Assembly: GCA_964527995.1 (NCBI GenBank)
Contig: CAZGRP010000001.1
Span: 62,001 to 126,000 of the forward strand
Direction: 5' to 3'
DNA from: CAZGRP01 sp964527995
GTDB lineage: Bacteria > Zhuqueibacterota > Zhuqueibacteria > Oceanimicrobiales > CAZGRP01
DNA: 64,000 bases
The position numbers and the translations under genes were made by a program. A model generated the notes under the pieces. It ran no database searches. It worked only from the letters and a program-made list of their open reading frames with translations, and was not told the DNA's origin. This document shows, one piece after another, positions 34,016-43,784 of the stretch. How positions within the stretch are numbered: position 1 is the first letter of the stretch; the number at the start of each line of letters is the position of its first letter.

Positions 34016-36145
34016 ATGCGAGATGGCAGCCCAGACATCGACTTTCTTGTAAGCTCTCGAGCTGATCGAGACGAACCGACGGAGGAGACCGGCTTCACTG
34101 ATCTCGACTTCCTGCCGGCAGTTACGGTGGTCGAGGAGGCCGTCGACCTTCAGGCGTTGTTGGAGCTCCGCTCCCGCCAGGAGGATGTGGCGCCAACGGC
34201 GCCGGTAGAGGATTTGGCCGTTGTCGTTGACGCCCCTCTGCAACCGGTGGGGGCCCGTCGCTTTGTCGATCCTGACCCCTTCGAGGCCAAAATCGTGGCC
34301 CAGATGGCGGCCGAAGCGGAGTCCCAGCCCTCCGCTTTGCGTGTCGACTCGGCGAAGCCGCAGGTGGAAGAAGAGCAGGCGAGCGGCGACGACGGATCAG
34401 CGGAGATGCGCCCAGACGAGGTGGAGGCCGCCGGCGGTTGGAAGCGGTTCAGGCTACGAATGCCACGCCTGGCCCTGGCCACCTACTATGTGGGTCTCGA
34501 CATCGGCTCTGCAGGCGTGAAGTATGTGATCCTCAAACGCGGCGTGAAGAGATCCAGCCTCGAGGACTACGGCACCATCTGGCTGCCGCCCGAGTTGCGC
34601 GATCTCCCCGGCGATGCAACCAGGCGAGGTCTGATCCGGCTGCTCCGAAAAAGGCTTCCGATTTACAGGATGGTTGATCAGCCGCTGGCCTCTTCGGTCT
34701 CCGGGCTCGAGGTCGTGTTCCGTGCATTCAATATCCCGCGGATACCGAAGAAGGAACTGAAGGAAGCCGTGCCATGGGCGGCACGCAATCATCTGCCCTA
34801 TCCTGTGGAGGAGGCTCAGCTCGACTTCGAGGCCTCGGAGAAGGATGCCGACGAGGCCGGGAAGCTGCGCGTGCACTTGCTGGCTGCCAGGCGCGACATC
34901 GTTCTCGGCCATGTTGAGTTGTTGCGCAAGCTTCGGGTGCAGCCGAGCCGTGTCACCAGCAATGCTCTGGCTGTGGCGAGACTGGTGCGGCGCCGCCAGC
35001 AGGAAGCCGCGGGCGCCTGCGAGCTGGTTATGGACATCGGTGCCCGCACCACCCGGTTGACCTTCCTCAAGCAGGGGCAGGTCCAGTTCGTGCGCGAAAT
35101 CACCACAGCCAGTGGCGACTTCACCGAGGTGCTGACCGGCGCCATCTTTTTCGAGGGACGGCAGGTGGTGTGGTCGGAGGAGCGCGCCGAGGAGATGAAG
35201 CGCCGCTACGGTCTCCCGGAGGAGGATGCAGAAGGCACAACTCCGGACGGCGTGCCTCTGCGCGAGGTCGCCGTGCAGATGCGGCCCGTCCTCGAGAGGC
35301 TGGTGAACGAAGTTCAGCGTTCAATCGACTATTATCAAGGGCAGCATCCGGGCGTCCAGGTCCAGAGAATCCACCTCTGTGGCGGCGGCGCGCTGTTGAA
35401 GAGCCTTGCCGACAATCTGGCCAAGCACCTGCGCGTCGATGTCGACATCCTCGATCCGTTTGCGGCTGTTGATGTGGCCGCGGGCCGCTCCGGTGAACTA
35501 GCGGAGCAGGCTCCGCTCTATGCCGCGGCCATGGGGCTGGCACTCGAGACAGGGCGTGGGCTGAACCTGCTTCCTCCACCCCTGCGCGTTGTCCGAAAGC
35601 TGCAGGCCGTGCAAAAGGTGCTTCGACTGGCGACGATCTTGGCGGCGTTTGCTTTCGGAGTGCTCAGCGTCTTGATGGTTTCGCACAACACCATTCTGAG
35701 TTCGAGTGTCCGTCGCATGCAGGAGGAGTACAGTCGCCTGCAACCGCGCAGGCAAGTCTACCTCAAGCTGCTCAGCGATCTTCAGGCGCGGCAGAGGAAA
35801 CTGTCGGAGCTGAACGCGAACATAGGGCCGGGCCAGAATGCCGTGCAGCACTTGCGAGCCCTGAGCGTGCTGAGCCCGAGGAAAATTGTGCTCGTGAGGG
35901 TGCAGATCGAGACCCGCGCCGAAACCCGCTCCGTTGGCAAGAAGGGCAACAAAGTCATCAAGAAGGAGTTTGACGTGCTGCGAGTCAGGGGCATCGTGCT
36001 CAAGGACGGGGAACTGCCCGGAGTCCGACTGGCCCAGTACCTGCTGGCGCTGGAAGCGTCGGGCTACTTCCGCCGAATCGACATTGTGGACAAACAGATG
36101 GATGAAAAGGGCAATTTGAAGTTCACGCTGGATTGTGGGCTTTGA
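34016..36145 (+). CDS. pilM: Type IV pilus assembly PilM-PilN fusion with acidic N-terminal extension
   Basis: Inner-membrane platform component of the type IV pilus machine. Of 709 residues, 1-~155 are a low-complexity, acidic region; ~157-515 are PilM (actin-like: YYVGLDIGSAGVKYVIL, MDIGARTTRLTFL, LCGGGALLKSLADNLA); ~515-709 are PilN-like, with GRGLNLLPPPLR (the NLLP motif that in other species is the short PilN tail bound by PilM), one transmembrane helix LATILAAFAFGVLSVLM and a periplasmic part. Normally PilM and PilN are separate. The fusion fixes their 1:1 contact. ATG 34016 starts 5 bases after the ATPase stop. PilO, PilP, PilQ and PilT follow. Confidence 0.9.
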   Translation: MRDGSPDIDFLVSSRADRDEPTEETGFTDLDFLPAVTVVEEAVDLQALLELRSRQEDVAPTAPVEDLAVVVDAPLQPVGARRFVDPDPFEAKIVAQMAAEAESQPSALRVDSAKPQVEEEQASGDDGSAEMRPDEVEAAGGWKRFRLRMPRLALATYYVGLDIGSAGVKYVILKRGVKRSSLEDYGTIWLPPELRDLPGDATRRGLIRLLRKRLPIYRMVDQPLASSVSGLEVVFRAFNIPRIPKKELKEAVPWAARNHLPYPVEEAQLDFEASEKDADEAGKLRVHLLAARRDIVLGHVELLRKLRVQPSRVTSNALAVARLVRRRQQEAAGACELVMDIGARTTRLTFLKQGQVQFVREITTASGDFTEVLTGAIFFEGRQVVWSEERAEEMKRRYGLPEEDAEGTTPDGVPLREVAVQMRPVLERLVNEVQRSIDYYQGQHPGVQVQRIHLCGGGALLKSLADNLAKHLRVDVDILDPFAAVDVAAGRSGELAEQAPLYAAAMGLALETGRGLNLLPPPLRVVRKLQAVQKVLRLATILAAFAFGVLSVLMVSHNTILSSSVRRMQEEYSRLQPRRQVYLKLLSDLQARQRKLSELNANIGPGQNAVQHLRALSVLSPRKIVLVRVQIETRAETRSVGKKGNKVIKKEFDVLRVRGIVLKDGELPGVRLAQYLLALEASGYFRRIDIVDKQMDEKGNLKFTLDCGL

Positions 36146-36149
36146 TCCG

Positions 36150-36797
36150 ATGGGAGCGTATCGCCGTCTCGGAACGTGGGTGGCCATTCTTCTTGCCGTC
36201 ATCACGGTTTGGTTTGTGGCGGTCTATCGGCCGCAGTCGAATGTAACTCGGAAGACCGAGGCGCAGGTCGACAAGCTCAGTACGGAGATCAAGGCGATCA
36301 CCGCCACCGAAAAGCGCATCGCGAAATTGCGCCGTCGGCTGGCTTTCGTCGACTCCAGTATCCAGCGTATCGAATCGAGGATCTACGCCAAGCAGCGGCT
36401 GCCGGAAGTTCTGCTGCGAATGGAAAGCCAGGGCAGAAAATATGGTTTGCGGTTCAAGTCGATCTTCCCTGACTACACGATCTTGTTCACAGAGGACTCG
36501 TCCCAGGTGTCTGCCAACGGGTTGATGCGAGTACCGGTCCATTTCATCATGGAAGGCAGTTACAAATCTTTCGGGCGCTACCTGGAGTCGTTCCCCGGGA
36601 TGCCGTGGACGGTCACGGTGGGCGGAGTCGACATCCGGCTGATGCGCGAAAGCTATCCGAGGCTACTGATCGATCTCTTGGCCTATATTTATGTGTACGA
36701 CGAGACCAAGGGTGGGCGAGAGAGACTACGCTTGCTCGAAGCGGCAACGGACGCGGCCCCGGACAAGGGCAGTCCTGCGCACAACAGCAGTGACTAG
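36150..36797 (+). CDS. pilO: Type IV pilus inner-membrane alignment protein PilO
   Basis: A 215-residue bitopic protein: one N-terminal transmembrane helix (WVAILLAVITVWFVAVY), a coiled coil (~25-75) and a periplasmic ferredoxin-like domain, with the PilO-typical segment VPVHFIMEGSYKSFGRYLESF. It pairs with the PilN part of the preceding fusion. ATG 36150 lies 4 bases after that gene's stop; a GTG at 36135 would overlap it. C-terminal ~30 residues are probably disordered. Confidence 0.88.
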   Translation: MGAYRRLGTWVAILLAVITVWFVAVYRPQSNVTRKTEAQVDKLSTEIKAITATEKRIAKLRRRLAFVDSSIQRIESRIYAKQRLPEVLLRMESQGRKYGLRFKSIFPDYTILFTEDSSQVSANGLMRVPVHFIMEGSYKSFGRYLESFPGMPWTVTVGGVDIRLMRESYPRLLIDLLAYIYVYDETKGGRERLRLLEAATDAAPDKGSPAHNSSD

Positions 36798-36852
36798 GCA
36801 AGCCTGCCTCGGCAGGTCATCATTCTTTTGTCTTTGTTGAGAAAAGGGACCC

Positions 36853-37395
36853 ATGCTTCAGAAGCGCGAAAAGATCTTGGTTATCGGCACCGGCTTGTCG
36901 GCGGTGATCTTCGTGTTCAACCAGTTTGTCTGCTCCAGTAGGACCAGCTCCTCGGCGGAGAATTCAATCACGGCACCGCAGGCGGCAGTAGCTGCAAACA
37001 AGATTGAGAGACCGGCGGCCGCCAAGATAGACCAGGGACTGCTGAAAGAACGTCGCCTGCGATGGCGGACGGTCATGTTCAAGAGGTGGGGCCGGGATCC
37101 GTTTGCAGCCAGCCCATCTATCCTCGAGATGATCGAATCGGACGCTGCCGGAGAAGCCGATTCTTCCGCCGCGTCGGATTCGACTCGCCCTGTGACGCTG
37201 AACGGGCTGCTGTGGGGATTGGGGAAGCCCGTCGCGCTGATCGGGGATGCGATTCTGGCAGAGGGCGAGCGCCAGGGTGACCTGCAGGTGCTGAAGATTG
37301 GACCCGACTACGTGATTTGCCGAAAAGGCGGAAAACTTCTCCGACTGGAACTCGAGGGTCCTGTCTATCCCTCTTCCAAGCGGCCATCTCCATGA
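36853..37395 (+). CDS. pilP: Type IV pilus PilP-like protein
   Basis: A 180-residue protein with an N-terminal hydrophobic segment (ILVIGTGLSAVIFVFNQFVC), a variable linker and a C-terminal small beta domain with WGRDPF and LNGLLWGLGKPVALIGDAIL, typical of PilP/GspC HR domains that link PilN/PilO to the secretin. A cysteine at the end of the N-terminal hydrophobic segment resembles a lipobox only loosely, so lipidation is uncertain. It overlaps pilQ by 4 bases (ATGA). Confidence 0.85.
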   Translation: MLQKREKILVIGTGLSAVIFVFNQFVCSSRTSSSAENSITAPQAAVAANKIERPAAAKIDQGLLKERRLRWRTVMFKRWGRDPFAASPSILEMIESDAAGEADSSAASDSTRPVTLNGLLWGLGKPVALIGDAILAEGERQGDLQVLKIGPDYVICRKGGKLLRLELEGPVYPSSKRPSP

Positions 37396-39158
37396 GGTTC
37401 ATTATGTTCAGACGTGCGAACTGGCTGTGCGTAGCATTCTTTCTCTACACTGGCTCCGTGCTCTTGGCGCAGGAGCCGGCGCGCCTGGAATCCATGCAAG
37501 TGACGGAGGGCATCCACGGGCATCGGGTGATCCTGAAGTTGAGCTCCCCCGTGCGCTACGCGCACCTCTTCCTGAAGCGACCACCGCGGCTCCTCCTCTA
37601 CCTGCGCGATGTCGTCCTCGATGTTGGAAGCCCTCGGCTGGTTGATCCAAACTCCCCCGTGCAGGCCGTGGTGGCGGAACAGTGGATGGTGTCGCCGAAG
37701 GTGGTGAAAGTGAGTATCGATCTGGTTCGCAGCGTTCCTTACCAGATTTCACGCGAAGGTCCCTATCTCTATGTCGATTTCCGCACTTCGTTACGTCGGC
37801 CCGCACGCGCACGGAGAGATGTCACAGCACCCTCCGATGGCAAAGCCCCTGTGGTTCAGCGGGCTGTATCCGGGGGCCTCGCTTCGCTTGACCCCGTCGG
37901 GACGCTTGCTGCCGAAAGTCAGGAGCACGACGGCGACACATCGCCTCTCATCACCCTGGATGTCAGTCAGGCGGATATGGCCAATGTCTTGCGGCTGCTG
38001 TCGAGGCAGAGTCACCTGAACATTATCGCCAGCAAAGATGTCACGGGCAAGATCACCGTCAGCCTCCAGAGGGTGACACTGAAGGAGGCCCTCGACAATA
38101 TTCTCAAGGCGAACGGCTACACCTACATTGTTGACGGCGACGTGATCCTGGTCAAACAGGCGGACAAGCTTGGCCTGGCCGAGAGGCAAACGAAGGTCTA
38201 CCGCCTGCGCAATATCGATGCCTACAACTTGAAGAAGACGATCGAAAACGTCACTTCGAAGCAGGCGCGCATCACGGTGTTTTCGCGAAAGTTTCTCTCC
38301 GATCAGGAAGGAGACCAGCAGGCCACGGCGGCTGGCGCCAAAAAGCAACGCCGCAGCAGCATTCTGATCGTCACCGATCTGCCCGAGAACATCCGCCGCA
38401 TCGACGAAATCGTTGCTGAGCTCGATCGGCCCGTTCCAATGGTGATGATCGAAGCAAAGCTGATCGAGCTGTCACCCAAGAAGGAGGGCGAGCTGGGCAT
38501 CAATTGGACGAAGACGCTGGACGCCAAGCTGGCTTCTTTCGACGATGCCACCAGACAAAGCTACTCGGTGCGGAACGAGGACGTGTTTCATGGAGGGCCG
38601 TGGACCTTCGGTACACTGACAGCCTCGCAGTTCGGCGCAGTTCTCGATTTCCTCCGCCGCGAGACCCACTCGAAGCTGGTCTCCAACCCGCGGATCCTGG
38701 CTATGGACAACGAGGAGTCGATCATCAGTGTGGGCACCAACTTCCCGGTGCCGCAGATCAACCGAGGCGTCGGGGGGCAGGGCGATATCGTCACCTTTCG
38801 CTATCGCAACGTCGACATTTCGCTCCGTGTGACCCCGCACATCGATCTGGAGAAGCAGACCATCACCATGTATGTCAACCCCATCATCGAGGAGGTGACC
38901 GGGGAGGTCGTCGTTGACCAGAACCGTGCGCCGATCACCTCTAAGCGCAGTGTGGAATCGGTCGTCACCATAAGCAACGGAGAGACGCTGGTCATCGGCG
39001 GCCTGATCAAGGAAACGGATCGTCGGATTACCGAGAAGGTCTGGTTCCTGGGGGATCTGCCCCTTGTTGGAAATCTGTTTCGTCACCGCAAGAAAGAAAA
39101 TGTTCAAACCGATATGCTCATCTTTATCACGCCGCAAATCGTCGAGAACGGTCCCTGA
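37392..39158 (+). CDS. pilQ: Type IV pilus secretin PilQ
   Basis: Forms the outer-membrane pore for the pilus. 588 residues: signal peptide (~1-25, WLCVAFFLYTGSVLLAQ), one AMIN domain (~30-130), an STN/secretin N-terminal domain (LDVSQADMANVLRLLSRQSH), an N1-type domain (KVYRLRNIDAYNLKKTIENV), and the secretin barrel with VPQINRGVGGQGDIVTFRYR and SVVTISNGETLVIGGLIKE, ending DMLIFITPQIVENGP. Only one AMIN domain is present, while two or three are usual in proteobacterial PilQ. ATG 37392 overlaps the pilP stop. Confidence 0.93.
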   Translation: MRFIMFRRANWLCVAFFLYTGSVLLAQEPARLESMQVTEGIHGHRVILKLSSPVRYAHLFLKRPPRLLLYLRDVVLDVGSPRLVDPNSPVQAVVAEQWMVSPKVVKVSIDLVRSVPYQISREGPYLYVDFRTSLRRPARARRDVTAPSDGKAPVVQRAVSGGLASLDPVGTLAAESQEHDGDTSPLITLDVSQADMANVLRLLSRQSHLNIIASKDVTGKITVSLQRVTLKEALDNILKANGYTYIVDGDVILVKQADKLGLAERQTKVYRLRNIDAYNLKKTIENVTSKQARITVFSRKFLSDQEGDQQATAAGAKKQRRSSILIVTDLPENIRRIDEIVAELDRPVPMVMIEAKLIELSPKKEGELGINWTKTLDAKLASFDDATRQSYSVRNEDVFHGGPWTFGTLTASQFGAVLDFLRRETHSKLVSNPRILAMDNEESIISVGTNFPVPQINRGVGGQGDIVTFRYRNVDISLRVTPHIDLEKQTITMYVNPIIEEVTGEVVVDQNRAPITSKRSVESVVTISNGETLVIGGLIKETDRRITEKVWFLGDLPLVGNLFRHRKKENVQTDMLIFITPQIVENGP

Positions 39159-39225
39159 CGAGAGCTTCGAAACGCCGGGCTCTTCGGTGTGGGCCGGCTG
39201 TCGTTCACTGCGGGAAGGTTGATCG

Positions 39226-40275
39226 ATGCACAAAGCTGAACTCGACAGGCTACTCAGCTACGCCGTGCAAAAGGAAGCTTCGGACATCCATCTCTGTGCC
39301 GGGGCGCCTCCCATGCTGCGGATCCATGGGCTGCTGAGACGCCTTGATACAGGCCCAGTCAGCGCCGAGTCGCTGCAGCAACTCTTTGACGAAATTCTGA
39401 GTGAGCGGCAAAAGGAAAAACTGCGGCAGGCGATGGAGGTCGATCTCGCCTACGCGGTGACCGGCGTCGCCCGGTTTCGAACCAACGTTTACCACCAGAT
39501 GCGTGGTGAGGCCGTCGCCTTCCGCGTCATCCCCGATCGCGTTCGCTCGCTGGAGGAGTTGGGCTGTCCGCCGGGTATCTATACCCTCGCAAGGGCACAA
39601 CAGGGACTGGTACTGGTGACGGGTCCCACGGGGTCGGGTAAGTCGACGACCCTGGCTGCCATGATCGATCTGATCAACCAGGAACGTTACGATCACATCA
39701 TCACGATTGAAGACCCCATCGAATATGTGCACCAGAGCAAGAACTGCCTGATCAACCAGCGCCAACTGGGAGAGCACACGACCTCCTTTGCCGCTGCGTT
39801 GCGGGCGGCGTTGCGAGAGGACCCGGACGTCATCCTGGTGGGCGAGATGCGCGACCTGGAGACGATCGCCCTGGCCCTGACGGCAGCCGAAACCGGGCAT
39901 CTGGTGCTGGCGACGCTGCATACCATGAGCGCCGCCGAGACCGTCAACCGCATCGTCGACGTTTTTCCCCCAGAGCAGCAGCGCCAGGTGCGTGCCATGT
40001 TTGCCAACTCCTGCCAGGGTGTGATCGCGCAAAAGCTCCTGCCGACGCAGGACGGCCGGGGTCGAGTGGCCGTTCACGAAATCCTCATCGCCACCGCCGC
40101 CGTGCGCAATCTGATTCGCGAGCAGAAAACGCATCAGATCGGCTCCGCCATCCAAACCGGGGCGGCCGTCGGCATGCAGACCATGGATGCTGCCATTCAG
40201 AACCTTTTTAGACGCGGCACTCTCTCTCGCCAGGTTGCCGAGGCCAACGTCCAGGGAAAGCGGACACTCCTGTGA
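39226..40275 (+). CDS. pilT: Twitching/retraction ATPase
   Basis: Powers pilus retraction. 349 residues; Walker A GPTGSGKSTT, Asp box ITIEDPIEYVHQ, Walker B VILVGEMRDLETIALALTAAETGHL, His box VLATLHTMSAAETVNRIVDVF. The AIRNLIRE-type motif of PilT (here AVRNLIREQKTHQ) distinguishes it from PilB. Its own ATG follows pilQ by 67 bases. PilB and PilC are not in the window. Confidence 0.94.
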   Translation: MHKAELDRLLSYAVQKEASDIHLCAGAPPMLRIHGLLRRLDTGPVSAESLQQLFDEILSERQKEKLRQAMEVDLAYAVTGVARFRTNVYHQMRGEAVAFRVIPDRVRSLEELGCPPGIYTLARAQQGLVLVTGPTGSGKSTTLAAMIDLINQERYDHIITIEDPIEYVHQSKNCLINQRQLGEHTTSFAAALRAALREDPDVILVGEMRDLETIALALTAAETGHLVLATLHTMSAAETVNRIVDVFPPEQQRQVRAMFANSCQGVIAQKLLPTQDGRGRVAVHEILIATAAVRNLIREQKTHQIGSAIQTGAAVGMQTMDAAIQNLFRRGTLSRQVAEANVQGKRTLL

Positions 40276-40364
40276 TCAGCGGCATCAGCTCCGCGAAGCC
40301 GGTGCCGATCCCCGCTCCAGCATAGCCATTCGGTTTGGTTTCTGCGGTATGACAGTTTTTCAAC

Positions 40365-40393
40365 TTGACTTTCGCAGAGCTTGCCAGTAAATT
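40365..40393 (+). promoter_or_regulatory. Sigma-70-type promoter before the outer-membrane barrel gene
   Basis: TTGACT (40365-40370), 17-base spacer, TAAATT (40388-40393), about 165 bases before the start. It suits an independent transcript for the barrel protein and comF. Confidence 0.6.
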
Positions 40394-40559
40394 CACGATC
40401 GCTTGACTTCGGGTTGGGTTGGGAACCAGGGGCTCGCTCGGAAAGGGACCTGGAAGCCATCCGATTTGCCTTCCGGCCACTCCGGCAACTTTGCCAGTGC
40501 TCGGCAGCAGGCTTCCAGATTTCCTCACACCGGCGGCCTCTTACGATGAGGTGATGGAT

Positions 40560-41867
40560 ATGCGTACTCTACTGGGTGTGTTGACTGGTTTGGTGCTCTA
40601 CACTGCCCCTGCCGTCGCTCAGCTCGGCATGGGGTACCTGGGTGCGCCTTACGGCAACGGTCTCTTCTACAGCGGCGTGGGCCTGGGCTTCATCGACGGC
40701 CAGAAACATATCGTTTTCAGTTTGCGGCCGGAGCTTGTTTTCGGCAAAATCGGCATTGGCCTGGACATCAATCTGCGCTACAACACGGAAACCGGCGAGC
40801 TGCGCAAGCAGGACTGGAACAGCTCGTACGATCTGCTGCGGGCCATCCGCTATGTCCGCTACGCCCGCAAGTATGACCCCTTCTACACGCGTGTCGGGGC
40901 CCTGGAGACGGCTCGTTTCGGGCACGGGTTCATTATGAACTTCTACAACAACCAACTTGTGTACGATGAGCGCAAGGTGGGTCTGGAGCTGGATGTCGAC
41001 ACCGGCCCGTGGGGCTTCGAGTCGATGACCAGCAATCTCGGACGGCTCGAGATCGTCGGCGCCCGGGGATATTTTCGGCCGCTTCACGGAGCCGGGTCGC
41101 TGCCGGTGCTGCGATCCTTGGCGATCGGCGCGACCGTGGTGAGCGACACCGATCCGGACCGATCCAGTCTGACCGATGATCGCGTCACCATCTATGGCGC
41201 CGATGTCGATGTGCCCCTGATTGAATACCCGGCTTTCCGGACGGCCGTCTACGCGGAGGTGGCAAGAATATCGGGCTTCGGCTCCGGCAGGGCCGTCGGC
41301 ATCGAAATGAACGTGCGCACGGCACTGAACCTGTTCAACGTGACTGCTCGGCTGGAGCGCCGGTTTCTTGGGAAGGAATTCATCCCGTCCTATTTTGGGC
41401 CGTTCTACGAGATCGAACGCTTCCGCATCGATTCCAGCGGCCGTGTGTTCCGGAAGACGGATCGCCTGCGGACCATCCAGAGCGAGACTCGAGGTGTCTT
41501 TGGCGCCCTTTTCGGTCGTGTGGCCAACGTGGTTCAGTTGTATGGTACCTTCGAGCGCCTGGATGATCATCCGGACAGCGGAGAACTTCATCTCGCCGCT
41601 TTCGTGCCCCAGACGGTGCCCAGTATCAGCGCCCGGGCGGTCTACAGCAAGACCGGCATTGGCAGCGTGAGCGATGTCTTCAGCCTCGACGACAGGTCGC
41701 AGGCGCGCCTGGGACTGGGTTATCGCGTGAACCCGTTCGTAGTCCTTTTTGTCGACTATGTCTGGACGTTTCGCCTGGACCCGGCCACCGGACGTTACCT
41801 CACACAAGAACGGGTCGAGCCGCAGATTGCCATCGTCTTTCCTCTTAATTTTGGAGCGCGCCGGTGA
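40560..41867 (+). CDS. Predicted outer-membrane beta-barrel protein of unknown function
   Basis: 435 residues: a signal peptide (RTLLGVLTGLVLYTAPAVAQ) followed by many alternating amphipathic strands (for example KIGIGLDINLRYN, WGFESMTSNLGRLEIVGARGYF, LFVDYVWTF) and a final strand IAIVFPLNFGARR. No enzymatic motif. This is the kind of large uncharacterised barrel seen in several uncultured diderm phyla. ATG 40560 is chosen because GAGG lies 8 bases before it; ATG 40554 is too close. It overlaps comF by 4 bases (GTGA). Confidence 0.8.
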   Translation: MRTLLGVLTGLVLYTAPAVAQLGMGYLGAPYGNGLFYSGVGLGFIDGQKHIVFSLRPELVFGKIGIGLDINLRYNTETGELRKQDWNSSYDLLRAIRYVRYARKYDPFYTRVGALETARFGHGFIMNFYNNQLVYDERKVGLELDVDTGPWGFESMTSNLGRLEIVGARGYFRPLHGAGSLPVLRSLAIGATVVSDTDPDRSSLTDDRVTIYGADVDVPLIEYPAFRTAVYAEVARISGFGSGRAVGIEMNVRTALNLFNVTARLERRFLGKEFIPSYFGPFYEIERFRIDSSGRVFRKTDRLRTIQSETRGVFGALFGRVANVVQLYGTFERLDDHPDSGELHLAAFVPQTVPSISARAVYSKTGIGSVSDVFSLDDRSQARLGLGYRVNPFVVLFVDYVWTFRLDPATGRYLTQERVEPQIAIVFPLNFGARR

Positions 41868-42592
41868 GGCGACCGGTCGGCGTGATCTCGCTGGGGAGTC
41901 GCGCCCTGAGTGAATTTCAGCTCCTGGGCCGCACGATTCTCGGGGCGGTCACGGAGTTCGTTTATCCTCCTGTCTGCCTGATCTGCGAAGGCCGGCTGGC
42001 CGATGCGTCGAGGCGGGTGTGTACTCGCTGCTTGGACCGTATTCCGCGGAAGTCGCCGTGCGAGGGCCGTCTTGCAGCCACGGATTCCGGAGGTCGGCCG
42101 CTGTCATACCTGGCGGTGTGGGAGTACGAAGAGCCCCTACCGACGATCATTCACGCCATGAAGTATCGTGGATACTGGAAGCTGGCTCAGGCGCTAAGCC
42201 GCGACATGGCGGCGGAGATCCTGCGCCGGCGTGAGTACGCCGAAGCTGACTTGCTCGTGCCTGTGCCGCTGCACCGCCTCCGCAAACGGGAACGGGGCTT
42301 CAATCAGAGCCAGAAATTGGCCGAGGGGATCAGCGAGATCACGGCCCAGCCCGTTGTGGATGCCCTCCGCCGCGTCAGGTACACGCGGACACAAACCGCG
42401 CTCTCCGCCAGTGATCGGCGCGACAATGTGGCCGGTGCCTTTCGAGTCCGAAAAGGGGCTGTTCTTGCTGGTCGGCGCGTGTTGCTCGTGGACGACGTTC
42501 TCACCACCGGAGCAACCGCGATGGCGTGCGCGCAGGCTCTGTGGGCAGCGGGCGTCGCCGAGGTGAGGGTTGCCGTGAGTGCCCGGCCATGA
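41864..42592 (+). CDS. comF: ComF family amidophosphoribosyltransferase-like protein
   Basis: A 242-residue ComF/GntX protein. N-terminal zinc-finger-like cysteines CLIC and CTRC (~47-70); central VPVPLHRLRKRERGFNQSQKLAEGI; C-terminal PRPP-binding motif VLLVDDVLTTGAT. ComF is needed for DNA uptake in naturally competent bacteria; with the type IV pilus genes nearby, transformation is conceivable. GTG 41864 overlaps the barrel gene stop. Confidence 0.9.
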   Translation: MRRPVGVISLGSRALSEFQLLGRTILGAVTEFVYPPVCLICEGRLADASRRVCTRCLDRIPRKSPCEGRLAATDSGGRPLSYLAVWEYEEPLPTIIHAMKYRGYWKLAQALSRDMAAEILRRREYAEADLLVPVPLHRLRKRERGFNQSQKLAEGISEITAQPVVDALRRVRYTRTQTALSASDRRDNVAGAFRVRKGAVLAGRRVLLVDDVLTTGATAMACAQALWAAGVAEVRVAVSARP

Positions 42593-42637
42593 CAGGAAAT
42601 CTGGGGATGGTAGAGGGGAGTTAGGCCCGAATAGGGC

Positions 42638-42666
42638 TTGACATTTAGGGCGTTTTTTCATATTTT
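42638..42666 (+). promoter_or_regulatory. Sigma-70-type promoter of the gap-tpiA-secG operon
   Basis: TTGACA (42638-42643), 17-base spacer, TATTTT (42661-42666), 88 bases before the GAPDH start. Confidence 0.75.
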
Positions 42667-42754
42667 TGAGTTTCGCGAGGACGCCCCAAAAGGAGAGTGG
42701 TCCGCGGATTACGGCCACACGTTGAACGGATTCCCCACGCACGGAGGAGCAACC

Positions 42755-43753
42755 ATGGCGGTTCGGGTTGGGATCAACGGCTTCGGCCGGATTGGTCGAA
42801 ATGTGTTTCGGGCGGCCCTTGGCAACGACGAGATCGAGTTCGTTGCCGTCAACGATATTACCGACGCTCGTACACTGGCACACCTTCTCAAATACGATTC
42901 CGTGCACGGTGTACTCGATGCGAAGATCGACTTCGAGGACGATGCCATCATCGTGGACGGGAAGAAGATCCAGGTCCTCAGCGTTTTAGACCCTGGCGAG
43001 CTGCCCTGGCGTGATCTCGAGGTGCAGATTGTGATCGAGTCGACGGGCAGGTTCACCGATCGCGCGCACGCCTCCAGGCATCTCGATCAGGGAGCGGAAC
43101 GGGTGATCATTACGGCTCCTGCAAAGGAACCGGATTTCACCGTCGTCATCGGTGTCAACCACGATCAGTATGACCCGTCCAGGCATCGCATCATTTCCAA
43201 CGCTTCCTGCACGACGAATTGCCTCACACCTGTGGCCAAGGTCGTACTGGACTCTTTCGGCATCCGCCGCGGGTTGATGACCACGATCCATTCCTACACC
43301 AACGACCAGCGCATTCTCGACCTGCCTCACAAGGACTTGCGACGAGCGCGGGCGGCGGGAATGTCGATGATCCCGACCACGACGGGGGCGGCAAAGGCGG
43401 TAGGAGTGGTGATGCCCGAACTGAAGGGCAAGCTGGATGGGATGGCGATTCGCGTCCCCACACCAAACGTCTCGCTGGTCGATGTGACGTTCGAACTGGA
43501 AAGAGCTGCCACCGAGGAGGAGCTTAACGCAGCTTTCGAAAGAGCTGCCGAAGGCCCCTTGAAAGGCATTCTGGCGGTGAGCCGGGAGCCGTTGGTCTCC
43601 AGGGATTTCAATCACACTTCGCACTCTTCGATTGTCGACGCACCGTCGACGCGCGTCATTGACGGGACGTTCGCGAAGGTGCTTTCGTGGTACGATAACG
43701 AGTGGGGCTTTTCTCACCGCGTCGTCGACCTCATTCGACATATTGCGGGCTAG
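42755..43753 (+). CDS. gap: Glyceraldehyde-3-phosphate dehydrogenase
   Basis: Glycolysis: oxidises glyceraldehyde-3-phosphate to 1,3-bisphosphoglycerate. 332 residues; NAD-binding start VGINGFGRIGRNVFRAAL and active-site SNASCTTNCLTP with C152; C-terminal WYDNEWGFSHRVVDL. ATG 42755 has GGAGGAGC upstream. First gene of gap-tpiA-secG. Confidence 0.96.
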   Translation: MAVRVGINGFGRIGRNVFRAALGNDEIEFVAVNDITDARTLAHLLKYDSVHGVLDAKIDFEDDAIIVDGKKIQVLSVLDPGELPWRDLEVQIVIESTGRFTDRAHASRHLDQGAERVIITAPAKEPDFTVVIGVNHDQYDPSRHRIISNASCTTNCLTPVAKVVLDSFGIRRGLMTTIHSYTNDQRILDLPHKDLRRARAAGMSMIPTTTGAAKAVGVVMPELKGKLDGMAIRVPTPNVSLVDVTFELERAATEEELNAAFERAAEGPLKGILAVSREPLVSRDFNHTSHSSIVDAPSTRVIDGTFAKVLSWYDNEWGFSHRVVDLIRHIAG

Positions 43754-43784
43754 AGTCGTTCACCTGACCGAGAGCGTGTGACCC

